Assembly: GCF_030410485.1 (NCBI RefSeq)
Contig: NZ_JAUHHC010000001.1
Coordinates: forward strand, 186,001 to 250,000
Direction: 5' to 3'
Source of the DNA: Roseateles violae
Lineage (GTDB): Bacteria; Pseudomonadota; Gammaproteobacteria; Burkholderiales; Burkholderiaceae_C
DNA: 64,000 bases
In this document: in pieces, positions 50,635 through 60,752 of the stretch
Position numbering within the stretch: position 1 is the first letter of the stretch
Layout of the letters: each line of letters begins with the position of its first letter
Position numbers and translations under genes: made by a program
Notes under the pieces: generated by a model
Database searches by the model: none
What the model was told of the DNA's origin: nothing
The model's input: only the letters and a program-made list of their open reading frames with translations

Positions 50635-51537
50635 ATGGCAATCGAACGCTGGGGCTCCCTGTCCGTGCGCGATCACCTCGACACCGCCGATCTGGTCGCC
50701 AATGTGCTGCTCTACGACCGCCTGGTCATGCCGGTGATGAGCAGCCACGACGAGCGCGACGAGCGGGCCTACTGGATCGCTCAAGGCTGGGATCCCGATC
50801 TGCAGCGCAAACGCCTGGACCAGTTGGAAGAGCTGGCGATCTGTCGGCCCTGGAACGCCGAGCGGCGAGCGATGTTCAAGACCCGTCTGGAACTGCTGAA
50901 TGCAGAGCGTGAGGACGCCCGACATATCGACGCCTTTGCAATGACGCGAGCGATGCTGGCGCTGGAGCCGATCAAGGAAAAGCTCGCCGATGTCGACCAT
51001 GTCGAGGTGATCGCGGCCTACAACTCGGCGGCGGCGGCGACGCAGGACTTCGGCATTGCGCCGGCCGGCGCCAACCTCTCGCAGCAGGCGCTGCTGCTGA
51101 CCCGCCGGCTGGCCCTGCCAGCGCTTGACGATGCCGAAGACAATCTGCGCCTGGCGATGGAGCTGTCGCGCGACAAGAGCTTCCGGGCGAAGCGGGCCGC
51201 CCTGTTCGAATGGCAGGAGCAAATGGTCGAGAAGGGGCTGGCGCCGGAAGCCGCCGTCGGGCTGCTGGTCAAGCTGACCGATCAGTACAACGAGGCCGTC
51301 GAGGCCGCGAAGGTCAAGCTGGGCTGGAAGCTGGCCTTCACGCTCTTCAAGGCCGGCCTCGGTTTCGCGACCGGCGGCCTGCTCGGCGCGGGCGCCTCGG
51401 CCGCGCTGTCGCTGGTCCAGTTCGCGACGCTGGACGGCAAGCTCGCGATCGAGCCCGGCACGGCGGCGCCGGCCGCCATGTTCCACGATATCGAGGCCAA
51501 GTTCGGGCTGCCGCTGACGGGCGGCCCGCCCCACTGA
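50635..51537 (+). CDS. Protein of unknown function with hydrophobic C-terminal segment
   Basis: Protein of 300 residues. I use ATG 50635 since GGAGG lies 7 bases before it; ATG 50623 sits inside that site. The N-terminal half is helical and charged (DHLDTADLVANVLLYDRLVMP). The C-terminal part has a Gly/Ala-rich hydrophobic stretch (about 237-270; FKAGLGFATGGLLGAGASAA) that could insert in a membrane. No catalytic motif is visible. It lies downstream of the small-protein cluster and tail to tail with recQ. I do not recognise the family. Confidence 0.7.
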   Translation: MAIERWGSLSVRDHLDTADLVANVLLYDRLVMPVMSSHDERDERAYWIAQGWDPDLQRKRLDQLEELAICRPWNAERRAMFKTRLELLNAEREDARHIDAFAMTRAMLALEPIKEKLADVDHVEVIAAYNSAAAATQDFGIAPAGANLSQQALLLTRRLALPALDDAEDNLRLAMELSRDKSFRAKRAALFEWQEQMVEKGLAPEAAVGLLVKLTDQYNEAVEAAKVKLGWKLAFTLFKAGLGFATGGLLGAGASAALSLVQFATLDGKLAIEPGTAAPAAMFHDIEAKFGLPLTGGPPH

Positions 51538-51552
51538 CGGGCCGCTGAACCC

Positions 51553-53427
<1,875 letters not shown>

Positions 53428-53813
53428 GAAGACCGCTATTGTCCCGGAGACGGCCGCGGGGGCGGAAAAGCATCGGTTCGGGAGGCGCGCCGAGCACGCC
53501 AACTGCAGCGCCGGAGCCGCCTTGCGATGGGGGCGGCCGGCCTCGGCATGAGGTGTGGGGGCGCTCTCGGCCGGGGATGACCCTGGACGCCCCGCCGAGC
53601 CGCATGCGGACGCCGCCCGGGCTAACCACGAGGCCGGAGTCCGCCAGGAATGTCAAACTCGCCCTGCCGCTTCTGACTGATTTGATAGTGGCGCTTGCAC
53701 CCACAGTTTTGCGAGTAAACCCAGATCGGTCGCCGCTTCCAGTCCGATCATGACGGCCGTAATAAGCGGACGGGGCGATGTGATAAACGGACGCACCTGT
53801 CTCCCTATAACAA
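53428..53813. other. 386-base region between recQ and the cassette
   Basis: No gene supported. The left part (to about 53640) is GC-rich chromosomal sequence with the recQ promoter. From about 53640 the GC content falls. No integrase gene or fragment is visible. Confidence 0.5.
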
Positions 53814-53820
53814 GTTAAAC
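53762..53820 (+). other. Candidate attI-like recombination site
   Basis: CTATAACAAG directly before GTTAAAC (53814-53820, fits the GTTRRRY core) resembles the class 1 attI border CTAAAACAAAG/TT. Two direct repeats ATAARCGGACG (53762-53772 and 53783-53793), 21 bases apart, lie upstream, reminiscent of the paired integrase sites in attI1. The crossover would be after G53814. Confidence 0.4.
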
Positions 53821-53845
53821 ATCACAAACACTCGGAGCACACTGC

Positions 53846-54487
53846 ATGCCGGCAAATCTTCCGTATGTCTCTACTCCTGGCTCGATCAAGACCGCGCTAG
53901 AGAGGATTCGCTCGGCAGCAACGCCAGAACGGGTTACGAAGGACTTCGTCACTACCGTACTTCAGATCAAAGGCGGAACTGGTGGGAACCTCCCCCCGTT
54001 CCTGAAGCGCATCGGCTTTGTTGGCTCCGACGGAGTACCAACGGACCTGTATAGGCGGTTCCGAAATCCTGCCACCGGCGGCGCGGCTGTGGCGGATGCT
54101 ATCCGCCTTGGATACAAAGACTTGCTACAAGCTAACGAGTACTTCTACCGTTTATCCGACAAGGACCTACTGGCACTTATTGTGCAAGTCACTGGCGTAG
54201 AAGCAAACAATCGCGCGGCCCAACTTACCTTGTCAGCAATTAAGGCCCTTAAGGCCTTTGCAAGCTTTGACTCGGTCGAGCCCTCTGGAGAGTCCGCAGA
54301 GCAACCTCAATCGACTGACACTCGGCCACGAGCACTGGATCTGCAAAACCACCAAGGGCGCAACGGGCAAGTCGGGCTTAATCTCTCCTACACAATCAAC
54401 CTGAATCTCCCAGCCACAGCAGACCAAGCTGTTTTCAACGCGATCTTCCGCAGCCTCAAAGAGCATCTGCTTTCAGGCAATGAGTAA
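53846..54487 (+). CDS. DUF5343 domain protein
   Basis: Protein of 213 residues. The N-terminal domain (about 1-140) has the DUF5343 pattern: YVSTPGSIKTALERIR, FLKRIGFV, GVPTDLYRRFRNP and DLLQANEYFY. A linker (about 145-175) and a strand-rich end (NLSYTINLNLPATADQAVFNAIF) follow. Molecular function is unknown; members are often found next to Swt1-type HEPN genes in mobile or defence regions. It overlaps the HEPN gene by 8 bases, so translation is coupled. First gene in the cassette. Confidence 0.8.
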   Translation: MPANLPYVSTPGSIKTALERIRSAATPERVTKDFVTTVLQIKGGTGGNLPPFLKRIGFVGSDGVPTDLYRRFRNPATGGAAVADAIRLGYKDLLQANEYFYRLSDKDLLALIVQVTGVEANNRAAQLTLSAIKALKAFASFDSVEPSGESAEQPQSTDTRPRALDLQNHQGRNGQVGLNLSYTINLNLPATADQAVFNAIFRSLKEHLLSGNE

Positions 54488-55073
54488 GGCAGCGCTGGAG
54501 AGAGTCAAAGCATTTGGCATGACTAACCAAATGCTCTCCGAAGACCTGAGCCGCATAGCCAGAATGCACGGGGTCGAGTTTGGGCATATGCCCACCGTTC
54601 CTCAAACAGTCGAAGATGTTTATTACCCGCAATTTGACGCGGCTGTCCGAGCCGAGGCGGCCGCTATGGCAAAGCACTACGAGGTCTTTTACTCGCTAGA
54701 GAAGTCAATCCGAGAGCTTGTTGCCCAGACCATTGAGGCCGCAGAGAAGAGAGAGGACTGGTGGGCATCGACCCGCGTGCCCTCAAACATTCAAGCCGAC
54801 GTAGCCAGTCGAATCCAGAAAGAGTTGGATGCCGGGGTAACCCGTCGGTCGCTTGATGAGTTGGACTACACCACGTTCGGCGAACTGTCAGTCATCATCG
54901 CTGCCAACTGGGACATCTTTGGTGGACTGTTCAACAGCAAGAAGGCGGTGGAAAAGGTGATGGCCAGTCTCAACGCACTCCGGAATCCGATCGCGCATTG
55001 CAGTCCCCTCGCCGAAGACGAGGAGTTGCGATTGCAGTTGACGGTCCGAGACTGGTTCCGCTTGATGGAGTGA
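54480..55073 (+). CDS. Swt1-family HEPN domain protein, likely RNase
   Basis: Protein of 197 residues, all-helical. The R-x4-H motif of catalytic HEPN domains reads R168-N-P-I-A-H173 (ALRNPIAHCSPL), with the polar residue after Arg also conserved. The middle (LDELDYTTFGELSVIIAANWDIF) is typical for the Swt1/ApeA-like HEPN group. It probably cleaves RNA when triggered, with the DUF5343 partner as sensor or inhibitor; that split of roles is inference. It ends two bases before the attC R'' box, as usual for compact cassettes. Confidence 0.82.
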   Translation: MSKAALERVKAFGMTNQMLSEDLSRIARMHGVEFGHMPTVPQTVEDVYYPQFDAAVRAEAAAMAKHYEVFYSLEKSIRELVAQTIEAAEKREDWWASTRVPSNIQADVASRIQKELDAGVTRRSLDELDYTTFGELSVIIAANWDIFGGLFNSKKAVEKVMASLNALRNPIAHCSPLAEDEELRLQLTVRDWFRLME

Positions 55074-55074
55074 T

Positions 55075-55132
55075 GTTTAACCCTGCATTCCAGCGGACGC
55101 CTAACGGCGTCCGCTGAATTTGAACGCTAACC
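55075..55132 (+). repeat. attC recombination site of the cassette
   Basis: R'' box GTTTAAC (55075-55081), L arms TTCCAGC and GCTGAATTTGAAC, central perfect palindrome CAGCGGACGCC (55091-55101), TAAC, GGCGTCCGCTG (55106-55116), then G55126. The box after the crossover reads GCTAACC rather than GTTRRRY, because it belongs to the flanking DNA; the cassette start supplies a perfect GTTAAAC in the circle. Confidence 0.7.
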
Positions 55133-55137
55133 GTCAC

Positions 55138-55494
55138 ATGTACGCCTGCCCTTCCTGCACCACTCGCTCAATCACTTTCACGCGCAAATGGTCGTCGTCA
55201 TCGGCGGTCCCTGCGCGCTGCGAGAAATGCGGCTCAGGCTGCGCAATCGCCATCGTTGATGCCGCAGGGACCATGGCCGCGGCCATCCTGCTCATGACGC
55301 TTGGTGGTTTTGCTGCCGTCGCCGTGCATGCCGCTTATCCGCTGCTGATCGGCGCCGCGCTTGCGGTGGGCTACTACTTTTTGCGTCAGCATCGGGCCCC
55401 GCTGATGCCGATCACGCCGGACGAGACCAGGACGGCAAAGCGATCGGCATGGGCTGCATTCCTTACGCTGCTCATTCCATGGGGATCCTCTTGA
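55138..55494 (+). CDS. Small membrane protein with N-terminal zinc ribbon
   Basis: Protein of 118 residues. Two cysteine pairs (YACPSC and CEKCGSGC) at 2-36 suggest a zinc ribbon. Two hydrophobic helices follow (about 45-85), then a basic segment and a third short hydrophobic end. ATG 55138 lies right after the attC, without a clear ribosome-binding site; TTG 55120 in frame would overlap the attC. It could be the next cassette or the native sequence at the insertion point; I see no second attC after it. Function unknown. Confidence 0.5.
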   Translation: MYACPSCTTRSITFTRKWSSSSAVPARCEKCGSGCAIAIVDAAGTMAAAILLMTLGGFAAVAVHAAYPLLIGAALAVGYYFLRQHRAPLMPITPDETRTAKRSAWAAFLTLLIPWGSS

Positions 55495-55677
55495 AGCAAT
55501 GTCCGTCGGTGACGGTCAGCCTTTTGCTTCAGCGAACCGCCCTCGGCCGCCGCTAAGTTGCAAGGCCAGGGCGCAGAAGACATCTGCGCCTCGGCCAGGA
55601 GCCGCTTGCTCGGGATCAGGCCGTTCCTCGCACAGACATTGGCGCGAAACAGACGAGACGCCAGCGGCCACCCCGGC

Positions 55678-56400
55678 TCAGCGCTTCTCGCCGCGCGCGG
55701 TGATCGAGCCTAGCCCCGAGGTCGAGCGCCGCACCTGCTGCGGCTGGCCCCAGTAGTCGACGTTGCCGATGCCCGAGATGCTGACGCGCAGCGAATCGGT
55801 GACCCAGAGATTGGCATTGCCGACGCCGCTGATCGAGACGGTGGCGCTGCTGGCGCGCAGCTGCTCGGCCAAGAGCTTGCCCTTGCCCGAGACGCTCAGG
55901 CTCAGCTGCTCGACCTGGCCGCCGAGCTGGCCGTCGCCGGCGCCGGAGATGTCGAAGCGCAGCTGCTCGGCCTTCAACTCGTCCAGCCGCACCTGGCCGG
56001 CGCCGGAGATATGGACCGACAGCTTCTCGGCCCGGATCGGCCCCACCGCCAGCACGTCGCTGGCGCCGGAGATCGTCAGCTGGCTCAGGCGGCGCATCTG
56101 CACCTCGACCTGCAGCCGGCTGCTGCTCCAGAACTTCCAGCCGCCGGACGGGTGGATGCGCAGGCGGCCGTTGTTCAGCTCGATCTCGACATTGCGCTGC
56201 ACGTCCTCACCGCCGACGATGAAGACCTGGTCGCGCTCGCCCTGCACCAGCTTGACCTTGGCCGAGCCGTCCAGCTCCAGCCGGTCGAAGGCGCCCGGTT
56301 CGTAAAGCCGGCCCTCGGGCCGGGCCTCGCTGGGCTGGGCCTGGGCCAGCGCAGCGCACAGGCCGAACAGAAACGCCACTGCGGCTGCCTTGCTCCTCAT
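55678..56400 (-). CDS. GIN-domain (DUF2807) exported protein
   Basis: Protein of 240 residues with signal peptide (1-21, LAQAQ) and a right-handed beta-helix-like 'head GIN' domain. It shows repeated short strands with ISGASD, ISGAGQ, ISGAGDG, VSGKGK, ISGVGNA, ISGIGN motifs about every 20 residues. Function unknown. It is translationally coupled (ATGA) to the LytTR regulator, last gene of a three-gene operon. Confidence 0.88.
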   Translation of the reverse strand: MRSKAAAVAFLFGLCAALAQAQPSEARPEGRLYEPGAFDRLELDGSAKVKLVQGERDQVFIVGGEDVQRNVEIELNNGRLRIHPSGGWKFWSSSRLQVEVQMRRLSQLTISGASDVLAVGPIRAEKLSVHISGAGQVRLDELKAEQLRFDISGAGDGQLGGQVEQLSLSVSGKGKLLAEQLRASSATVSISGVGNANLWVTDSLRVSISGIGNVDYWGQPQQVRRSTSGLGSITARGEKR

Positions 56401-57152
56401 ATCGATTGCTCCCTCAGTTTCTTGGAGACCTCGCGGCTGGCGGTGATGCGCGTGCCGTCGCGCATCTGCACGACCAGCTGCGAGTTGTCGTCCGGCGTCA
56501 TCGATTCGACGAAATCCAGATTGACGATGCAGCCGCGCTGCAGCTTCAGGAACAGGGCCGGGTCCAGGCGCTGCTCGAAGGTGGCGATCGGCAGCCGCAC
56601 CAGAAAGCTGCGGCCGCGGCTGGCCAGCGCCGTGTACTTGTTGTCGGAGCGCAGGTACTCGATCTGCTCGACCTGCAGCGGGAAGATCTTGCCCTGGTCG
56701 CGCACCAGCACGCGGCGCAGCGGCTCGCTGGGCGCCTGCTGCAGCGCCTCGGCGGCCAGCGACGCGGTCGTCGCACCGCCGCCCTGCTGCAGTGCATGCT
56801 CGACCGCCTCGACGAAGCGCTCGCGCGCAAAGGGCTTGAGCAGATAGTCGACCGCATGCAGCTCGAAGGCGGTCAGCGCATGCTCGTCATAGGCGGTGGT
56901 GAAGATCACCGCCGGCCGCAGATCGTCCTCGGCCAGCGCGCGCAGCACCTGCAGCCCGGTTAGGCCCGGCATCTGGATGTCCATCAGCACCAGCTCGGGC
57001 GCGAGCGCGCGGATCTGCTCCAGCGCGCTGACGCCATCGGCGCAGATCCCCAGCAGCTCCAGCTGCGGCAGCTGCCGCACCCAGTCGGCCAGCGCCTCGG
57101 CGGCCAGCGGTTCGTCCTCGGCGATCAGCACTCTTGTCTTCATATTGTTCAT
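56397..57152 (-). CDS. LytTR-family response regulator
   Basis: Regulator of 251 residues. Receiver with acidic pocket E12/D13/E14 and phosphoacceptor D58 (LVLMDIQMPG), then a LytTR DNA-binding domain (about 145-250; IEYLRSDNKYTALASRG, FLKLQRGCIVNLDFV). Start ATG 57152 overlaps the kinase stop (ATGA), and the stop overlaps the GIN gene. Two further in-frame ATGs (57143 and 57164) exist. Partner of the LytS-type kinase. Confidence 0.92.
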   Translation of the reverse strand: MNNMKTRVLIAEDEPLAAEALADWVRQLPQLELLGICADGVSALEQIRALAPELVLMDIQMPGLTGLQVLRALAEDDLRPAVIFTTAYDEHALTAFELHAVDYLLKPFARERFVEAVEHALQQGGGATTASLAAEALQQAPSEPLRRVLVRDQGKIFPLQVEQIEYLRSDNKYTALASRGRSFLVRLPIATFEQRLDPALFLKLQRGCIVNLDFVESMTPDDNSQLVVQMRDGTRITASREVSKKLREQSI

Positions 57153-58300
57153 TGCGGAATCCATAGGTCGACGCGAAAGCCCGCGCCCGGCGCCGTCTGC
57201 ACGCGCAGCCGCGCCTGGCCTTCGTAGTCGATCGCGAAGCGGCGCTTCAGCGCCGACAGGCCGATGCCGCGGCGCCGGCCCTGTGCCGCCGGCGAGGATG
57301 CGGCCTGCGGCGCATCGGCCTCGTCCAGCCTTGCCGGGTCGCAGCCGGGGCCGTCGTCCTCGACGCTCAGCTCCAGGCCCTGGTTCATCACATTGCGGCC
57401 GCTCCTGATGCGGATGCTGCCGCCGGTCAGGCGCGGCGCCACGCCATGCTGGATGCTGTTCTCCACCAGCGGCTGCAGGGTCAGCGGCGGCACCTCGTCC
57501 TGCAGGGTGTCGGGGTCGAGCTGCCAGTCGATCTGCAGCCGCGGGCCCAGGCGCAGCGCCTCCAGCGCCAGGTAGTCGCGCACGAACTCGACCTCCTCGG
57601 CCAGCGAGACGCGGTCGGCCGCGCTGCGCTTGGTGTCCAGCACATAGCGCAGCATGCCGGAGAAGCGCAGGAGCGCCGCCTCGGCCGCCTGTGCGTCCTT
57701 GCGGGTCAGCGCGATCAGCGAGTTCAGGGTGTTGAAGAGGAAATGCGGGTTCAGCTTGCCGCTGATCGCCGCCAACTCGGCGCGCGCCAGCGCCGACTCG
57801 GCCTGGGCCGCGGCCAGCGCGGCGGCGCGCGCCCGCTGCGTCTGCAGCAGCGCGGTGAAGGCGGTGGCGATCGCCGCATAGACGACCAGGCCCCAGATCG
57901 CCCGCCACAGCAGGGTCTGCACCAGCACCGCGGTCGCATGGTCGAGTCCGAACAGCGCCCAGGCGAGCGCGAATTCGCACAGCTGCCAGAGCGCGCCGAA
58001 CAGGAAGGCCGCGCCCAGATGCAGGGCCACCAGGCCGGCCGGGGCGATCTCCAGCGCCTGCAGGCCGCGCACCCAGGGGAAGATTGCCGCGCCCAGCAGC
58101 ATCGGCGCCCACAGGCTCAGGCTGGCCTGGTAGACCGCCTCCCACAGCTGCCACAGCCCGCGCTGGAACTCGGCGCCGGCCAGCACATAGAGCAGCCAGG
58201 CCAGCAGGCAGCCGCCGCCATAGGCCCACCAGATGCGCCGGTTGGAGGACGGCGGCGCGAGGCGCGGCAGGGGCGTGGAGAGACGGGGATCGCTGGACAT
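57149..58300 (-). CDS. LytS/YpdA-type membrane histidine kinase
   Basis: Kinase of 383 residues. Four hydrophobic helices at the N-terminus (about 24-45, 57-80, 88-115, 125-150), a coiled Ala-rich linker, the H box KLNPHFLFNTLNSLI of the His_kinase family (about 187), and an ATPase domain with LVENSIQHGVAP and the G box GIGLSALKRRF. It is the first gene of the operon with the LytTR regulator and GIN protein. Confidence 0.92.
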   Translation of the reverse strand: MSSDPRLSTPLPRLAPPSSNRRIWWAYGGGCLLAWLLYVLAGAEFQRGLWQLWEAVYQASLSLWAPMLLGAAIFPWVRGLQALEIAPAGLVALHLGAAFLFGALWQLCEFALAWALFGLDHATAVLVQTLLWRAIWGLVVYAAIATAFTALLQTQRARAAALAAAQAESALARAELAAISGKLNPHFLFNTLNSLIALTRKDAQAAEAALLRFSGMLRYVLDTKRSAADRVSLAEEVEFVRDYLALEALRLGPRLQIDWQLDPDTLQDEVPPLTLQPLVENSIQHGVAPRLTGGSIRIRSGRNVMNQGLELSVEDDGPGCDPARLDEADAPQAASSPAAQGRRRGIGLSALKRRFAIDYEGQARLRVQTAPGAGFRVDLWIPQ

Positions 58301-58414
58301 GGGCGCATCTTAGGGAGTCGCCCGCCGCGCCGGGGCGCCGGGGCGACCAAGCGCCGGCCGGCATGCCCGATCTGCGGTTTTGCGCGACGCCGCGCCGGCG
58401 CTGCGGGGCGGCGG

Positions 58415-58420
58415 CATAAT
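58415..58420 (+). promoter_or_regulatory. -10-like box before ssb
   Basis: CATAAT, 39 bases before ssb, followed by a short hairpin (CGGGC and GCCCG, 58422-58438). No good -35. Confidence 0.35.
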
Positions 58421-58458
58421 CCGGGCCTTTCAAGCCCGAATCGTCAGCGGAGCCCGCC

Positions 58459-58992
58459 ATGGCCAGCGTCAACAAAGTCATCCTCATCGGCAATCTGGGT
58501 CGCGACCCGGAACTGCGCTACAACCCCAGCGGCGTCGCCTTCTGCACGATCAGCCTCGCCACCACCCGCAACTGGAAGAACCGCGAGACCGGCGAGCGCC
58601 AGGAAGAAACCGAATGGCACCGCGTCGTCTTCAATGACAAGCTGGCCGAGATCGTCGGCGAGTACTGCAAGAAGGGCCGTCCGCTCTATGTCGAGGGCCG
58701 TCTGCGCACCCGCAAATGGCAGGACAAGGAAGGCCGCGACACCTACACGACCGAAATCATCGCCGACCAGATGCAGCTGCTGGGCAGCCGCGACGGCGGC
58801 GGTGACGAGGGTGGCGGCGGTGGCGGCTATGGCCGCAGCGCCGGCGGTGGCGGTGGTGGCGACTACGGCGACGCCCCGGCCCGCGCGCCGGCCGCCCGCG
58901 CCCCGGCCCCGCGCGCTCCGGCGCCCCGTCCGGCCCCGGCGCCGAAGTCCTCGACCGGTTTCGATGACATGGACGACGACATCCCGTTCTGA
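58459..58992 (+). CDS. ssb: Single-stranded DNA-binding protein
   Basis: SSB of 177 residues. OB-fold domain 1-110 ([45 protein letters not shown]), a Gly-rich then Ala/Pro-rich flexible linker (about 112-163), and the acidic tip DDMDDDIPF that binds repair proteins. Full length. A strong terminator follows. Confidence 0.98.
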   Translation: MASVNKVILIGNLGRDPELRYNPSGVAFCTISLATTRNWKNRETGERQEETEWHRVVFNDKLAEIVGEYCKKGRPLYVEGRLRTRKWQDKEGRDTYTTEIIADQMQLLGSRDGGGDEGGGGGGYGRSAGGGGGGDYGDAPARAPAARAPAPRAPAPRPAPAPKSSTGFDDMDDDIPF

Positions 58993-59016
58993 TCCAGCCG
59001 GCACGCCCGCATGAAC

Positions 59017-59051
59017 AACCCCCGTAAGTCACCGGCTTGCGGGGGTTTTTT
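59017..59051 (+). terminator. Intrinsic terminator after ssb
   Basis: 12-bp stem (59017-59028 with 59036-59047, one G-T pair, 7-base loop) followed by a run of T. Confidence 0.9.
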
Positions 59052-59081
59052 ACTTTCCCATCGCCCCGAGGCCGATCCCGC

Positions 59082-60752
59082 ATGAGCACCACGCCCCTCC
59101 CTGTTGCCCAGGCTGCCGCCGACGCCGCCCCGACGCTGCGCCTGGACATCGTCGCCGGCCTGACCGCCGCGGCCGTCGTGCTGCCGAAGGCCATGGCCTA
59201 TGCCACCGTCGCCGGCCTGCCGGTGGCGGTGGGCCTGTACACCGCCTTCGTGCCGATGGTGGTCTATGCGCTGCTGGGCTCCTCGCGGGTGCTCAGCGTC
59301 AGCTCGACGACGACCCTGGCCATCCTGACCGGCGCCGAGTTGGGCGCCGCGGTGCCCAGCGGCGAGCCGGCGGCGCTGCTGACGGCGACCGCCACCCTGG
59401 CCGCGATGGTCGGCCTGCTGCTGATGCTGGCGCGGCTGCTGCGCCTGGGTTTCGTCGCCAACTTCATCTCCTCGCCGGTGCTGACCGGCTTCAAGTCCGG
59501 CATCGGCCTGGTGATCGTGCTGGACCAGCTGCCCAAGCTCTTGGGCATCAAGATCGAGAAGGCCGGCTTCTTCCCCGATCTGCTCAGCGTGATCCAGCAC
59601 CTTCCCGATGCCAAGCCGCTGACCTTGGCCGTGGCCGGCGCGACGCTCGTCGTGCTGGCCGGCATGGAGCGGCGCTGGCCGCATTCGCCGGCGCCGCTGG
59701 TCGCGATCGGCGGCGGCATCGCGGCCTCCTGGTATTTCGGTCTGCAGCAGCTGGGCGTGTCGACGGTGGGCCTGATCCCGCAGGGCTTTCCGGCGCTGAG
59801 CTGGCCCGACCCGACGCTGATCCGCCAGCTGGCGCCGGGCGCTTTAGGCATCGCCTTGATGAGCTTCACCGAGACCATCGCCGTCGGCCGTGCCTTCGCC
59901 CATGCCGAGGACCCGCCGGTCGACGCGAACCGCGAGCTGGTCGCCACCGGCGCGGCCAATCTGGCCGGCGCCTTCTTCGGCGCGATGCCGGCCGGCGGCG
60001 GCGCCTCGCAGACCGCCGTCGTGCGCCAGGCCGGCGGCCGTTCGCAGAAGGCCTCGCTGGTCACCGCGGCGATGGCGCTGGCGACCATGCTGGTGCTGGC
60101 GCCGCTGCTGGGCCTGTTGCCGAACGCGACCCTGGCCATGGTGGTGATCGTCTACTCGGTGGGCCTGATCGAGCCGGGCGAATTCCGCGCGATCCGGGCG
60201 GTGCGCACGATGGAGTTCCGCTGGGCGCTGGCGGCGATGCTGGGCGTGCTGATCTTCGGCACCCTGCAGGGCATCGTGGTGGCGATCGTGATCTCGCTCT
60301 TGGGCCTGTCCAGCCAGGTCGCGCAACCGGCCGTCTACATCATCGGCCGCAAGCGCGGTGCCGACGTGCTGCGCCCCATATCACCCGAGCACCCGGACGA
60401 CGAGACCTTCGAGGGCCTCCTGATCCTGCGGCCCGAGGGGCGGCTCTTCTTCGCCAATGCCCAGATCGTCGTCGAGCGCATCCGCGCGCTGGTCGCCGAA
60501 CACCGCCCGCGCGTGCTGGCGCTGGACCTGAGCCGGGTGCCCGATATCGAGTATTCGGCGCTGCAGGAGCTGATCGACTGCGAGCGGCGCGCCCGCGAGA
60601 CCGGCGGCAGCGTCTGGCTGGTCGGCCTGAATCCTCGCGTGCTCGAGGTCGTGCGCAATGCCGGCTTCGACCGCGAGCTGGGGCCCGATCGCCTGCTCTT
60701 CAATGCCCGCAACGCGATCGAGCGCTACCAGCAGCTGAGCCAGCCTCAGTAG
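59082..60752 (+). CDS. SulP-family anion transporter with STAS domain
   Basis: Inner-membrane transporter of 556 residues. About 12-14 hydrophobic segments (25-415) include the family's DIVAGLTAAAVVLPKAMAYA start and the motif PAGGGASQTAVV. A C-terminal STAS domain follows (about 445-550; LALDLSRVPDIEYSALQEL). It transports sulfate, bicarbonate or a dicarboxylate; which one is not readable. Tail-to-tail overlap of 7 bases with ppk2. Confidence 0.93.
   Translation: MSTTPLPVAQAAADAAPTLRLDIVAGLTAAAVVLPKAMAYATVAGLPVAVGLYTAFVPMVVYALLGSSRVLSVSSTTTLAILTGAELGAAVPSGEPAALLTATATLAAMVGLLLMLARLLRLGFVANFISSPVLTGFKSGIGLVIVLDQLPKLLGIKIEKAGFFPDLLSVIQHLPDAKPLTLAVAGATLVVLAGMERRWPHSPAPLVAIGGGIAASWYFGLQQLGVSTVGLIPQGFPALSWPDPTLIRQLAPGALGIALMSFTETIAVGRAFAHAEDPPVDANRELVATGAANLAGAFFGAMPAGGGASQTAVVRQAGGRSQKASLVTAAMALATMLVLAPLLGLLPNATLAMVVIVYSVGLIEPGEFRAIRAVRTMEFRWALAAMLGVLIFGTLQGIVVAIVISLLGLSSQVAQPAVYIIGRKRGADVLRPISPEHPDDETFEGLLILRPEGRLFFANAQIVVERIRALVAEHRPRVLALDLSRVPDIEYSALQELIDCERRARETGGSVWLVGLNPRVLEVVRNAGFDRELGPDRLLFNARNAIERYQQLSQPQ

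Larger units (their letters stand above)
53815..55126 (+). mobile_element. Integron gene cassette with DUF5343 and HEPN genes
   Basis: The 1312-base unit starts with TTAAACATCAC after G53814 and ends with the attC at G55126. GTTAAACATCAC (53814-53825) and GTGATGTTTAAC (55070-55081) are perfect inverted complements. Joining the ends would rebuild an attC whose R' box GTTAAAC exactly matches R'' GTTTAAC, which is the signature of a circular cassette intermediate. The cassette is lower in GC than the chromosome. No integrase gene is in the window. Confidence 0.7.

Noticed and set aside
55494-55540. Second attC after the zinc-ribbon gene
   Set aside because: There are nested hairpins (GAAGCAA/TTGCTTC and CCGTC/GACGG), but no RYYYAAC or GTTRRRY boxes.
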